This document shows positions 9,301 to 16,064 of a stretch of DNA of 32,502 nucleotides, piece by piece. Position 1 is the stretch's first letter. Every line of letters begins with the position of its first letter. The translations under genes and the position numbers were made by a program. The stretch is from Thiobacillus sp. (GTDB taxonomy: Bacteria; Pseudomonadota; Gammaproteobacteria; Burkholderiales; Thiobacillaceae), in the NCBI GenBank assembly GCA_021166845.1, contig JAJPEP010000004.1:1-32502 (forward strand), read 5' to 3'. Below the pieces are notes generated by a model. The model worked only from the letters and a program-made list of their open reading frames with translations. It did not search any database and was not told the DNA's origin.

Positions 9301-9855
9301 GCGGTCTTTACCGAAGCCATCCTCAAGCCGGAAACCCAGGACCGGGCGAGCTTCGCCGACGGCGTGCACAACATTGTCGAGGCGCAGGAGCGGGTGGCAA
9401 GGCGCTATTTCGAGGACGGCAGCATCGAGGAAGCCTGCCCGCCGCTGAAGGCGCTGCTCGCCATCATGGCCTACGGGCACTACCAGGGCCTGGACGTGCA
9501 CGCGCCGCAGATCCGCGCCCTGTTCACCCGCGAGGCGCTGCTCGCGTCCGGCTGGTACCGCCAGCGCCTGCAGGTCAAGCGCGAGCGCGACCTCGCGCTG
9601 TGGCGGCGCAACCTCGACGAACTGTCGCGCTTCCAGCAAAACCCGCACAACGCCGACGAAGCGCAACGCCTCGACCTCGGCCCCCGCATCGCCTACGCCC
9701 AGGCGCAACTCGACGCCCTGGCGCATCCCGACGCGTGGCGCAACTTCATCGGCACCCTCGGCGCCGATCCGCTCGAACCGATCGAAGCAGAGCAAATCGA
9801 CAGCGGCAGCGTGAGCAGCGGCGACGCGCGCATGCCACAGTCCGCGCTGGGATAG
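6340..9855 (+). CDS. probable PPi-type phosphoenolpyruvate carboxykinase (1171 aa)
   Basis: The 1171-residue length (about 130 kDa) matches the pyrophosphate-dependent PEP carboxykinases known from Entamoeba and Propionibacterium, which interconvert PEP + CO2 + Pi with oxaloacetate + PPi. PEPCK-like landmarks appear in the expected order. NYFGYCKKEVKT (331-342) resembles the Tyr-Gly...Gly-Lys-Lys substrate/metal region. EEEH358AGG resembles the AEHM metal-ligand His. SGGGKSEISK (487-496) sits where the kinase-1 P-loop of nucleotide PEPCKs lies, and FIDDLDRD (508-515) resembles kinase-2. The start at 6340 has AGGAAA at good spacing. No signal peptide or membrane segment is present. The family assignment is from motif recognition and size, not alignment; the fallback is a conserved protein of unknown function. 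The gene stands alone between a terminator and a convergent kinase gene. Confidence 0.75.
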   Translation: MNRTDIPGPVPASDAQRQQDNLRLYINLKLASSGQPFVHGQESDGFMDVAHDLLMAYRAKNWLLSGYLCPPDWRIQDFLERYLAGVDEMPHLPGQSFILDHQGLARELSLAADADVFRSEIVSSYRVRQGVLHNPASDRRTTRGLFHISEGGLPIPGDKKAVPREVFARMLKHAFNPPVELLTLPYAVNQPESARMFVSLLLRPVICPAIPGVAPEKSMEIRFFAPGNLVSNLDFVESIFGNGGNPYLPEHDAALDVEHWSGHTGCVVLAPHLVTLTKRELGLPHRDDATERQRREGMCWKDPDERYNDGQAFKLAARDASGVMVTILADNYFGYCKKEVKTQISFAANLYGLAEEEHAGGALLFQCRNHGEEYGVDSRAREPGYSFPDLLARYGECMRLMPEGHALDVNYPDIVYVPQDVRFDLNAQSITWEQEGRACQIRLMPGKIYMQPNGYKVEMRQHPGAPSWRLVGIEPEGTFCHKPCTVSGGGKSEISKSLEDAVIYGPLFIDDLDRDLEWVRSILGHDYTNRFRPGFEHEDRDPTRKPLSMERSLGSVIKLLTPSSSHTDAYNAWLDNIPPRILALVFLIKRFHRPEWGDHWDEQLAVDVVDGAPGHELKMFGRRIVASYLRVGFDTDEQWRTFKLRQDFIPAEKVQMEDDITASVVAPVAWLDGCKPKLDPAGSVKLTHNCELRLFQRPDDAVIPGYDKQTETDMALPGNFLANFEPLSGDALAAEVDNVMRLHAYTPPMRDLLTAAAQAGQTVVSSACPRLVDGKPSKNPRYLQVRPDIANPIRKYAAEMGMRFHRKLAAAAPVCISVDAVLSGRRNNPPEAGVRSLAVYNPIHYQALPELFMDYICSLTGKSPSTTGAGSEGALTKGPFNALHPTADLNNALVSMIITGHDGFSTSAGHVGAQVRVDHDISLLVPEIWARLHPGQRKAAWLIDQGYMEALDDFDFDGKRVLASRLGYRVTERFVAHFMGKIFDNPRAVFTEAILKPETQDRASFADGVHNIVEAQERVARRYFEDGSIEEACPPLKALLAIMAYGHYQGLDVHAPQIRALFTREALLASGWYRQRLQVKRERDLALWRRNLDELSRFQQNPHNADEAQRLDLGPRIAYAQAQLDALAHPDAWRNFIGTLGADPLEPIEAEQIDSGSVSSGDARMPQSALG

Positions 9856-9881
9856 GGAAGTGCTGATTGGTTCAAAATGGC

Positions 9882-9912
9882 CGTCATTGCGAACGCAGTG
9901 AAGCAATCCAGC
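9882..9912. repeat. dispersed intergenic repeat of the GTCATTGCGA...GAAGCAATCC type, degenerate
   Basis: CGTCATTGCGA is followed by GTGAAGCAATCCAGC, matching a widely seen short intergenic repeat of proteobacteria. ATTGC (9886-9890) can pair with GCAAT (9903-9907). A decayed second arm may lie near 9940-9980 (CCAGATTGCC). It lies in the 123-bp gap between two convergent genes, the usual place for such elements. Confidence 0.5.
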
Positions 9913-9978
9913 GTGTTGATCAAGCGGGCATTTCCAGATTGCCCTAAAGGACTCCGATCCACGGTCTGGGTTTAATCC

Positions 9979-11304
9979 CTATGTGCGGTCCGGGTTGAGG
10001 TGCTGTATCGCCAGCCAGGCACTGACGCCACCGCCGACGCGTGGTTTGATGGCGATTGTCCAGCCTTGTGTCTCGGCCAGTTGGCGGGCGATGGCCAAGC
10101 CCAGGCCGCTACCGCCAGAGGCTCGATTGCGCGAGGGGTCGAGGCGGAAGAATGGCTGGAAAACAGCCTCTCGCAGATCGGCGGGGATGCCCGGTCCGCG
10201 ATCTCGCACACCAATCAGGATTCCGTCGGCACAACGCCGCCGCACCAGCTCCAGGCGCCCTGGTCCGCCGTAACGCAAGGCGTTGTCCACGAAGTTGCCG
10301 AGAATACGCTTGAGCGCAAGGGGTGCGATGGTCGCATGGCAAGATGGCCCGTCAGTACGCAGGTGCGTTTGGCCGGGCGATTGGGCCTCTGCCGATTCGA
10401 TCAGTTCACTTAGCAGGGCGTCGATGTCGGTTGCTTGAGCAGGCTCGCGCTCTTGGGAGCGGGCTAGTTCCAATTGTGCGCCGATGAGTGTTTCCATCTC
10501 GACGACATCGCGTTCCATGCGCGTGAGCAGAGGCGAGGTGCGTTCCTCGGCGAGCATCCCCAAAGCCATTTTCATCCGGGCAAGGGGGCTCCTCAAGTCG
10601 TGCGAGACGCCGGCCAGCAGGGTGCTCTGGTTTTCGCGCCGCGCTGCAAGTTGAGCCGCTGTCTGGTTGAATATTTGTGCCAGCTCGGCCAGTTCGTGCT
10701 CGCCTGATTCCTGTAGCCGAGGCGGGTGTTCGCCACTGCCGATCAGGCGTGCAGCCTCCGCCAGACGTGCCACCGGCGCGGTGATCCGGCGCGCGAGCAG
10801 CCAGGCAGTGACCAGGGTGACCAAAAGGCCTGCTGCGACACTCCAGGCCAAAGCAAAGGAGGGGCGCGGCCCGAGCAGATCCTTGGCGAAGCTGAAACGC
10901 AATACATGGCGGGCCATGGGGATATCCACATGAAAGCGTCCATCCGCCGCTTCGGCTACGTGTAAAGCGGTTCCAGAATCGAGGCGGGAGGTGAGCGACG
11001 TCCGCAGGAAGTTGACGTACGGGAGATGCTTGATATCGCTGCCCAAAGGCGCGCCTGCCTCCGTCAAGCCAATGTCGTGACTGAGCTTTAATTCCTCTTC
11101 AAAAGCGGGGCGCGTCGTGGCGGGCAGTTCCACCCAGGTACGCGCGGACAACACCAGCAGGGCGGCCAGGTCATCGGCCGAGCGTTGCGCGAGCGGCCTG
11201 GTGATATACAGAAAGACCGCCGTGCCCGAGGCGATCTGGAATACGAGCAGGCCTGCCGCAACGGTGAGCACCGTGCGACGAAACAGCGAACTGCGCAGCT
11301 TCAC
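9979..11304 (-). CDS. sensor histidine kinase (EnvZ/OmpR-partner type)
   Basis: This 441-residue inner-membrane kinase has a first transmembrane segment at about 12-35, a periplasmic region of about 110 residues and a second segment at about 150-171. A HAMP linker follows (RRITAPVARLAEAARLIGSG), then a HisKA domain with phospho-acceptor H235 in SHDLRSPLARMKMALGML. The ATPase domain has the N box (GNFVDNALRYG), G1 (RDRGPGIP) and G2 (GSGLGLAIARQ). It should phosphorylate the response regulator encoded directly upstream, whose stop overlaps this start by 4 bases (ATGA). The signal sensed cannot be read; the periplasmic region contains no Cys or His-rich motif. Confidence 0.95.
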   Translation of the reverse strand: MKLRSSLFRRTVLTVAAGLLVFQIASGTAVFLYITRPLAQRSADDLAALLVLSARTWVELPATTRPAFEEELKLSHDIGLTEAGAPLGSDIKHLPYVNFLRTSLTSRLDSGTALHVAEAADGRFHVDIPMARHVLRFSFAKDLLGPRPSFALAWSVAAGLLVTLVTAWLLARRITAPVARLAEAARLIGSGEHPPRLQESGEHELAELAQIFNQTAAQLAARRENQSTLLAGVSHDLRSPLARMKMALGMLAEERTSPLLTRMERDVVEMETLIGAQLELARSQEREPAQATDIDALLSELIESAEAQSPGQTHLRTDGPSCHATIAPLALKRILGNFVDNALRYGGPGRLELVRRRCADGILIGVRDRGPGIPADLREAVFQPFFRLDPSRNRASGGSGLGLAIARQLAETQGWTIAIKPRVGGGVSAWLAIQHLNPDRT

Positions 11305-12020
11305 GTCGCGACCTCGCCGCGCGGCGAGAACAGATAGCCTTCGCCCCAGATCGTGCGCAGGTAGATCGGCGCTTCGGGATTGGGCTCGATCTTGCGGCGC
11401 AGGCGGGTCACCCGCACGTCGACGCTGCGGTCAAAGGGTGAACGTTCGTAGCCCTTGATCAGGGTGATGAGGTGGTCGCGCGTCAGCACCTGGTTGGGAT
11501 GTTCGAGAAAAATGCGCAACAGGGTGAACTCTCCGGATGTCATGGGGATTTCACTGCCTTCGCGCATCAGGACATGGGTGGCGAGATCGAGCCGGAACGG
11601 GCCAAAGACAAGTGCGCCGGTCTCCCTGGGCGCGGGCGCATTGCCGCCACCGCGTCGCAGCACCGCACGCACGCGGGCGAGCAGTTCCCGCGGGCCGAAC
11701 GGCTTGGCCAGATAGTCGTCGGCACCGACTTCCAGACCCACCACCCGGTCCACCTCCTCGCCTCGTGCCGACACGATGATGACCGGTGGGCCGCCATCGG
11801 CGCGCAGCCATTTGAGCAGGCTCAAGCCGTCCTCGCCCGGCAGCATCAGGTCGAGCACCACCAGGTCGGCGGCGTGGCGCGCCATGCTGGTCCGGAAGGC
11901 GACACCGTCGCCCACGCCTTCCACCAGGTATCCGCTTGCAGTGAGATAAGACGTGACCAATTCGCGCAGTGCCGAGTCGTCGTCCACGACCAGGATACGT
12001 TGCGTTGCCTCTCCACCCAT
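11301..12020 (-). CDS. OmpR-family response regulator
   Basis: This 239-residue regulator has a receiver domain at about 8-122 with acidic pocket DDD (13-15), phospho-acceptor D57 in VVLDLMLPGEDG, Ser/Thr switch (VIIVSARG) and K in LAKPFGPREL. A winged-helix DNA-binding domain follows (about 140-235: FTLLRIFLEHPNQVLTRDHL, RSVDVRVTRLRRKIE). It should bind tandem direct repeats as a dimer once phosphorylated by the kinase that overlaps its 3' end. The start ATG at 12020 has GGAG about ten bases upstream. Tandem TGnAAC boxes 77 bp and more upstream of the start suggest autoregulation. The wider OmpR-like assignment is firm; a specific orthologue is not claimed. Confidence 0.95.
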   Translation of the reverse strand: MGGEATQRILVVDDDSALRELVTSYLTASGYLVEGVGDGVAFRTSMARHAADLVVLDLMLPGEDGLSLLKWLRADGGPPVIIVSARGEEVDRVVGLEVGADDYLAKPFGPRELLARVRAVLRRGGGNAPAPRETGALVFGPFRLDLATHVLMREGSEIPMTSGEFTLLRIFLEHPNQVLTRDHLITLIKGYERSPFDRSVDVRVTRLRRKIEPNPEAPIYLRTIWGEGYLFSPRGEVAT

Positions 12021-12064
12021 TCAGCTTGACTCCGTCCCATCCGGAATGTGGGAGCGCAGCCGCT

Positions 12065-12070
12065 ATTTTA
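12065..12070 (-). promoter_or_regulatory. candidate -10 element for the two-component operon
   Basis: On the minus strand TAAAAT lies 45 bp before the response-regulator start, with no recognisable -35 hexamer at 16-18 bp. The tandem boxes at 12097-12132 begin 27 bp further upstream. A good -10, no -35 and adjacent activator-type boxes together fit a regulator-dependent promoter. Confidence 0.4.
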
Positions 12071-12097
12071 CCGGCTGCTGCGCCGCGGATGGCCCAT

Positions 12098-12146
12098 GAA
12101 ACAACTTGCAACAACCTGTAGCAGTTGTGAAAGAACCAGGAAACGC
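12098..12146. promoter_or_regulatory. tandem 10-bp-spaced boxes (TGnAAC), copy 1 of a duplicated control region
   Basis: TGAAAC, TGCAAC and TGTAGC start at 12097, 12107 and 12117, exactly 10 bp apart, with a related TGTGAAA at 12126. This spacing on one DNA face is typical of OmpR/PhoB-type regulators. The block matches 26456-26504 at 38 of 49 positions without gaps, and weaker ungapped similarity continues to about 12184. It lies in the 343-bp gap 12021-12363 between the divergent regulator and TetR-C-like genes, a gap that otherwise shows no convincing gene. Confidence 0.6.
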
Positions 12147-12363
12147 CCGGCCAGGATACTTCGTCCACTGCCAGCGGAATCGAAGCCCTGGTGCTTCACT
12201 TCCCGGACATGCAGCAAGACATCGCACAATGCCGCGCGATGGGTCGGAAAGCCGCCAGTCCCGGCAGGCGGCGCCCGCAGATCGGATCGTGACAGCGCAA
12301 CAAGCCGGGCAATCCACCGTGGCGGACGGGTACGCCAGTCCGCGACGAAACTGGAGGTTGGTC

Positions 12364-13092
12364 ATGAATATGGGTGACACAAGCAAGCTCAAGCAAGCGT
12401 ATTTGGCGCAATGGCTGGAAACCAGCCGTCATTACCTTTTTTCCGAGGATGAGAAGCAGGTGGGGTTGGCAATGTCTTCCGGCGTCGCGTCCAGTCAGCC
12501 CGTGGTCGGGCAGCGCAAACAGGATGGTGCGGACCCGGTGGAGCGCGATGCCGATCCGGCTGAGAAAGCGCTGCTTCAGTTGCGGCTGGATACTCATGGT
12601 GCACGGGTCCGCTTCATTTCTCGGGTACGCGGGAAGCTGTTGCGCCGCGTGAAACGTACGGCGCAGTGGAACTCAAACCCGCTGCAGGAACTGGAGCATG
12701 TGTTTTTCTCTCATGTCTCATTCATCGCGCGCAACCCTGATGTTGCCAGGCGCATGCTGGATTGGTTGTTGTTGCGCGGCGATATCCGCATCCAGCGGCG
12801 CGTCCAGGGGGTCGTTGATTGCTACGCATCACGCCTGGCCCGAATAATCGAACGCGCCAGGCGCCAGGATTTCATCAGGGCCGACATCAGCCCCCATTTC
12901 GCCGCGAATTTTTTCGTCAGCCTGATTCAGGGGTTGGTGCTCGGGAAAGATGCGGGTCTATCCGCGCGCGATGAAATATTCAGGAAGGCAGCACATGCCT
13001 TTGCGCTTTACCGAGACTGGATGGCCGCGCCGGCACAAGGAACAAAACCGGTCTGCCTTTGTACCGCCCATTTCGGATGGAATCGAACATGA
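12364..13092 (+). CDS. TetR C-terminal-like protein without a recognisable HTH
   Basis: This 242-residue protein resembles the ligand-binding half of TetR regulators over about residues 110-225. Segments such as LEHVFFSHVSFIARNPDVAR, YASRLARIIERARRQDFIRA and AANFFVSLIQGLVL follow the pattern seen in TetR C-terminal domains (helix with a xxNPxxxR motif, then a dimer helix). The first 100 residues lack the usual TetR helix-turn-helix (no A-x-R-A-G-V-S-x-G-x-x-Y pattern); they are polar and contain EDEKQVGLAMSSG. The start at 12364 has GGAGG six bases upstream. Its stop overlaps the next ATG by 4 bases (ATGA). Either it is a co-regulator or effector rather than a DNA binder, or the HTH is too diverged for me to see. 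Confidence 0.7.
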   Translation: MNMGDTSKLKQAYLAQWLETSRHYLFSEDEKQVGLAMSSGVASSQPVVGQRKQDGADPVERDADPAEKALLQLRLDTHGARVRFISRVRGKLLRRVKRTAQWNSNPLQELEHVFFSHVSFIARNPDVARRMLDWLLLRGDIRIQRRVQGVVDCYASRLARIIERARRQDFIRADISPHFAANFFVSLIQGLVLGKDAGLSARDEIFRKAAHAFALYRDWMAAPAQGTKPVCLCTAHFGWNRT

Positions 13093-13268
13093 ACCCCCCC
13101 CCCGTTGAGCCGACGAGATTGTCGAAGGCCGCTACATCCATTACGCCGCAGGCGATGCTTGCGGACGTGCGCCGATTCGATGCCATCAATCAAGAAATGC
13201 AGGAACTGCTCGCGCGCCTGGCGGCGGCCCTGAATCAGACGATGAAAACAGACGGAAGGGCATCATGA
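13089..13268 (+). CDS. 59-aa hypothetical protein
   Basis: This short, mostly helical protein (DVRRFDAINQEMQELLARLA pattern, heptad-like hydrophobics) is coupled on both sides: its ATG overlaps the preceding stop (ATGA at 13089-13092) and its stop overlaps the next ATG (13265-13268). Those overlaps are the main evidence that it is translated. No family was recognised. Confidence 0.6.
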   Translation: MNPPPVEPTRLSKAATSITPQAMLADVRRFDAINQEMQELLARLAAALNQTMKTDGRAS

Positions 13269-14668
13269 AAATCACTTTTTGCGGCGCGGCCCGCGAGGTC
13301 ACGGGCTCGTGTTATCTGATCGAGACCGGTGCAGTTCGTTTCCTGGTGGACTGCGGCATGTTTCAGGGCGGGCGCGAGGCCCCGGCGCGAAACCGCCGGC
13401 CGTTCGACTTCGACCCGCGAGCGCTCGATTTCGTGCTGCTCACGCATGCCCATATTGACCACAGCGGCCTGTTGCCGAAGCTCATGCTTGAAGGATTCAC
13501 CGGCCCGATCCATGCCACCGGGGCCACCGCCGACCTGCTCGCGGTGATGCTGCCGGACAGCGGCCACATCCAGGAGGTCGAGGCCGAGCGCGCCTTGCGT
13601 AAACAAAAATCCTCCAGACGAACCGGGGTTGCGTCGACGCCGATCTATACCGTGCAGGACGCCATGGACTGCCTGGAACAGCTGAGCCCGGTCGCCTATG
13701 ACCAGTGGCTGGAGCCGCACGCCGACGTCCGCTGCCGTTTTCACGACGCCGGGCATATCCTCGGCTCGGCGATTATCGAGATCCGGATCACGGAGGGCGG
13801 CAAGACCACGATCCTGGTGTTTTCCGGCGATCTCGGTCAGCCGGGGCGGCCGATTCTGCGCAACCCGGCCGTGATCGAGGAGGCGGACGTGCTGTTCATC
13901 GAGTCAACCTACGGCAATCGCATGCATAAGGACCTGCCGGCGACACTGGAGGAGCTTGCCCAGGCGATCGAGCACACGCTGCGCGTCAAGCACGGCAATG
14001 TCATCATCCCTGCGTTTGCAGTCGGACGCACTCAGGAAGTCATTTATTACCTGCATCAGTTGGTACGCCAGGGGCGGTTGCGCGATCTAGACATCTTTGT
14101 GGATTCGCCCATGGCCACGGCAGCAACCCGGATCACCATGCAACATATGGCGCTGTTCGACGATGAAGCGCGGCGCCTCGCCGACTGGCGCTCGTCAGCC
14201 GGCCGCAGCCTGCCGAATCTGCACTTCGTCGGCAGCGTGGACGAGTCCATCGCCCTCAACCAGATTCGCGCCGGCGCCATCATCATTTCCGCGAGCGGCA
14301 TGTGCGATGCCGGCCGCATCAAGCACCATCTGCGCCACAACCTGGGACGCGCCGAGTGCAGCGTACTGATCACCGGCTTCCAGGCGCAGGGCACGCTCGG
14401 CCGGCGGCTGGTGGATGGTGCAAAGCGGGTGCGTATCTTCGGTCAGGACATTCCAGTGCGCACCCCGATTCACACCCTGGGCGGTTTCTCGGCGCACGCC
14501 GATCAGCGGGCGCTGCTCGACTGGGCTGGCGGTTTCCGGCGCCCCCCGCGCCAGACCTTCGTGGTGCACGGGGAAGAAGCTGCAGCACTCGCGTTCGCCG
14601 AGCGCCTGCGAACCGACAACGGCTGGACGGTGACAGTGCCCGAGCCCGGCCAGAGCGTGACGTTGTAA
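13265..14668 (+). CDS. beta-CASP metallo-beta-lactamase-fold RNase-like protein
   Basis: This 467-residue protein has the domain order of bacterial CPSF/Ysh1-like nucleases: metallo-beta-lactamase core, beta-CASP insertion and RMMBL tail. The zinc-binding signature is complete (H61-A-H63-I-D65-H66), with further ligands in FHDAGHILGSA and FSGDLG. The beta-CASP region includes FIESTYGNR and IIPAFAVGRTQEV; the C-terminal motif GGFSAHADQ and VVHGEEAA complete the active site. It likely cleaves RNA in the cytoplasm; the substrate is unknown. It starts by overlapping the 59-aa gene by 4 bases. It may adjust mRNA pools during the stress state that this gene train appears to serve, but that is inference. 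Confidence 0.92.
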   Translation: MKITFCGAAREVTGSCYLIETGAVRFLVDCGMFQGGREAPARNRRPFDFDPRALDFVLLTHAHIDHSGLLPKLMLEGFTGPIHATGATADLLAVMLPDSGHIQEVEAERALRKQKSSRRTGVASTPIYTVQDAMDCLEQLSPVAYDQWLEPHADVRCRFHDAGHILGSAIIEIRITEGGKTTILVFSGDLGQPGRPILRNPAVIEEADVLFIESTYGNRMHKDLPATLEELAQAIEHTLRVKHGNVIIPAFAVGRTQEVIYYLHQLVRQGRLRDLDIFVDSPMATAATRITMQHMALFDDEARRLADWRSSAGRSLPNLHFVGSVDESIALNQIRAGAIIISASGMCDAGRIKHHLRHNLGRAECSVLITGFQAQGTLGRRLVDGAKRVRIFGQDIPVRTPIHTLGGFSAHADQRALLDWAGGFRRPPRQTFVVHGEEAAALAFAERLRTDNGWTVTVPEPGQSVTL

Positions 14669-14722
14669 GTACCAGCAGTGCTGTCACCATCCTTTATTAA
14701 CGCGTCCGACAAGGAGAGCAAC

Positions 14723-15145
14723 ATGCAAGGCAAGAAAAATATCGCGGCGGGTTTCCTGTTTCTCGCCGGTTTCATGGTTTACGGTTTCGTCCTGATTTAC
14801 CTGCGTGACTTCGCCCCCGGCAAGGAGGCGTGGATCGCCGACTATGCAGTGGGCAGGCATTTTGAATCGCGTCTGGCGCACGTGCACGGCAACCTGTTCG
14901 CCTTTATCAACATCGTCGTGGGCTACCTGTTGCTGCGCCTTCCCATCGGGTCTGCTTCCGCGAAAGGCATCTCGTGGCTGACGCTGGCCGGCATGCTGAT
15001 GCCACTCGGGATACTTTCCGAGGTGGTGTTCGGCCTGCCGCCGGCGCTGGTCCTCGTCGGTGGCCTCTCGATGGTGGGGGCGATGATCTGGTTTGGCGTG
15101 GTGGCGGCCAGGCTGCGCCTGAGCGGTGGTGGAGGACGATCGTGA
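14723..15145 (+). CDS. small inner-membrane protein, function unknown
   Basis: This 140-residue protein has about four transmembrane helices: residues 8-28, 53-73 (HVHGNLFAFINIVVGYLLL), 80-100 and 104-130. A His pair (HVHGN) lies at the start of the second helix and could bind metal or haem, but this is not established. The start at 14723 has AAGGAGAG at good spacing. The stop overlaps the next start (GTGA). No named family was recognised. Confidence 0.8.
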   Translation: MQGKKNIAAGFLFLAGFMVYGFVLIYLRDFAPGKEAWIADYAVGRHFESRLAHVHGNLFAFINIVVGYLLLRLPIGSASAKGISWLTLAGMLMPLGILSEVVFGLPPALVLVGGLSMVGAMIWFGVVAARLRLSGGGGRS

Positions 15146-16032
15146 GTACAGAACGAGATCCTGCCGCTGTCGGCGACACGGTTGCCGATAGCGAACGCGA
15201 TGCACTGGTTCGGGCAATCAACGAGAGCCCTTCCTACCGGCTTGCCTATGAGGACCCGGATTTCCTGACCAGCGATGATCTGCGGCCGGTACGGCTGCAG
15301 CTGGAACTGTTGAAGCCCGAGCGCTACCTGCGCCAGCACAATATCCATTCCACTATCGTCGTGTTCGGCAGCGCGCGTCTGCAACCGCCGGCGCAGGCAC
15401 GGGCGCAGCTGGAAGCGCTGGAACAGGGCGCCGGCGGGCAGTCCGGCGCCCCGGCGCCGCGGACAGAAATCGCTCGGGCCCGCAAGCAGCTGGAATACGC
15501 GCGCTACTACGATGAGGCGCGACGTTTCGCCGACATTATCTCGCGCCATTTCCAGCGGCAGCGACGCCGCGATTTCGTGGTCGTGACCGGCGGCGGGCCG
15601 GGGATCATGGAGGCGGCAAATCGCGGGGCCTACGAGGCCGGCGCGCGCAGCATCGGCCTCAATATCACGCTGCCGCACGAGCAGGCGCCCAACCCGTTCA
15701 TCAGCCCGGAACTGTGTTTCCAGTTCCGCTACTTCGGCCTGCGCAAGATGCATTTTCTGTTGCGGGCCAAGGCACTGGCGGCCTTTCCCGGCGGCTATGG
15801 AACACTCGACGAGCTTTTCGAGACGCTGACGCTGGTGCAGACGGGCAAGGTCGATCGGATGCCGATTGTTCTGGTCGGCGAGCGGTTCTGGCGGCGGGCG
15901 ATCGACTTCGAATTCCTGGTGGAAGAGGGGCTGATCAGCCGACATGATCTTGATCTCTTCACGATCGTGGACAGCGCGGACGATGCGGTTACCGTGCTGC
16001 AGGATTTCTACAAGGGCGCGCCGCCCGCCTAG
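15142..16032 (+). CDS. LOG/TIGR00730-family Rossmann protein
   Basis: This 296-residue protein carries the two signatures of the LOG family (often mis-named lysine decarboxylase): GGGPGIMEA at 150-158 and PGGYGTLDE at 216-224. Characterised members are nucleotide 5'-monophosphate phosphoribohydrolases that release a base from AMP or cytokinin nucleotides. There is a 70-residue N-terminal extension and an Ala/Gly-rich insert (LEALEQGAGGQSGAPAP) after the first strand, making it longer than the usual 190-250 residues. The GTG at 15142 is chosen for the GGAGG seven bases upstream and the 4-base overlap with the membrane-protein stop. Confidence 0.9.
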   Translation: MSTERDPAAVGDTVADSERDALVRAINESPSYRLAYEDPDFLTSDDLRPVRLQLELLKPERYLRQHNIHSTIVVFGSARLQPPAQARAQLEALEQGAGGQSGAPAPRTEIARARKQLEYARYYDEARRFADIISRHFQRQRRRDFVVVTGGGPGIMEAANRGAYEAGARSIGLNITLPHEQAPNPFISPELCFQFRYFGLRKMHFLLRAKALAAFPGGYGTLDELFETLTLVQTGKVDRMPIVLVGERFWRRAIDFEFLVEEGLISRHDLDLFTIVDSADDAVTVLQDFYKGAPPA

Positions 16033-16064
16033 GCGTTGGGCCGCAACCCAGTGAGGGAACCAGC

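Noticed and set aside
12251-12272. GCCGCC/GGCGGC inverted repeat as a terminator upstream of the TetR-C-like gene
   Set aside because: The loop is ten bases, the stem only six and no T-run follows; GC-rich DNA gives many such matches by chance.
12106-12363. In-frame N-terminal extension of the TetR-C-like gene from the ATG at 12106
   Set aside because: It would translate the tandem regulatory boxes, is Pro/Arg-rich and non-conserved in appearance, and GGAGG precedes the ATG at 12364 at ideal spacing.
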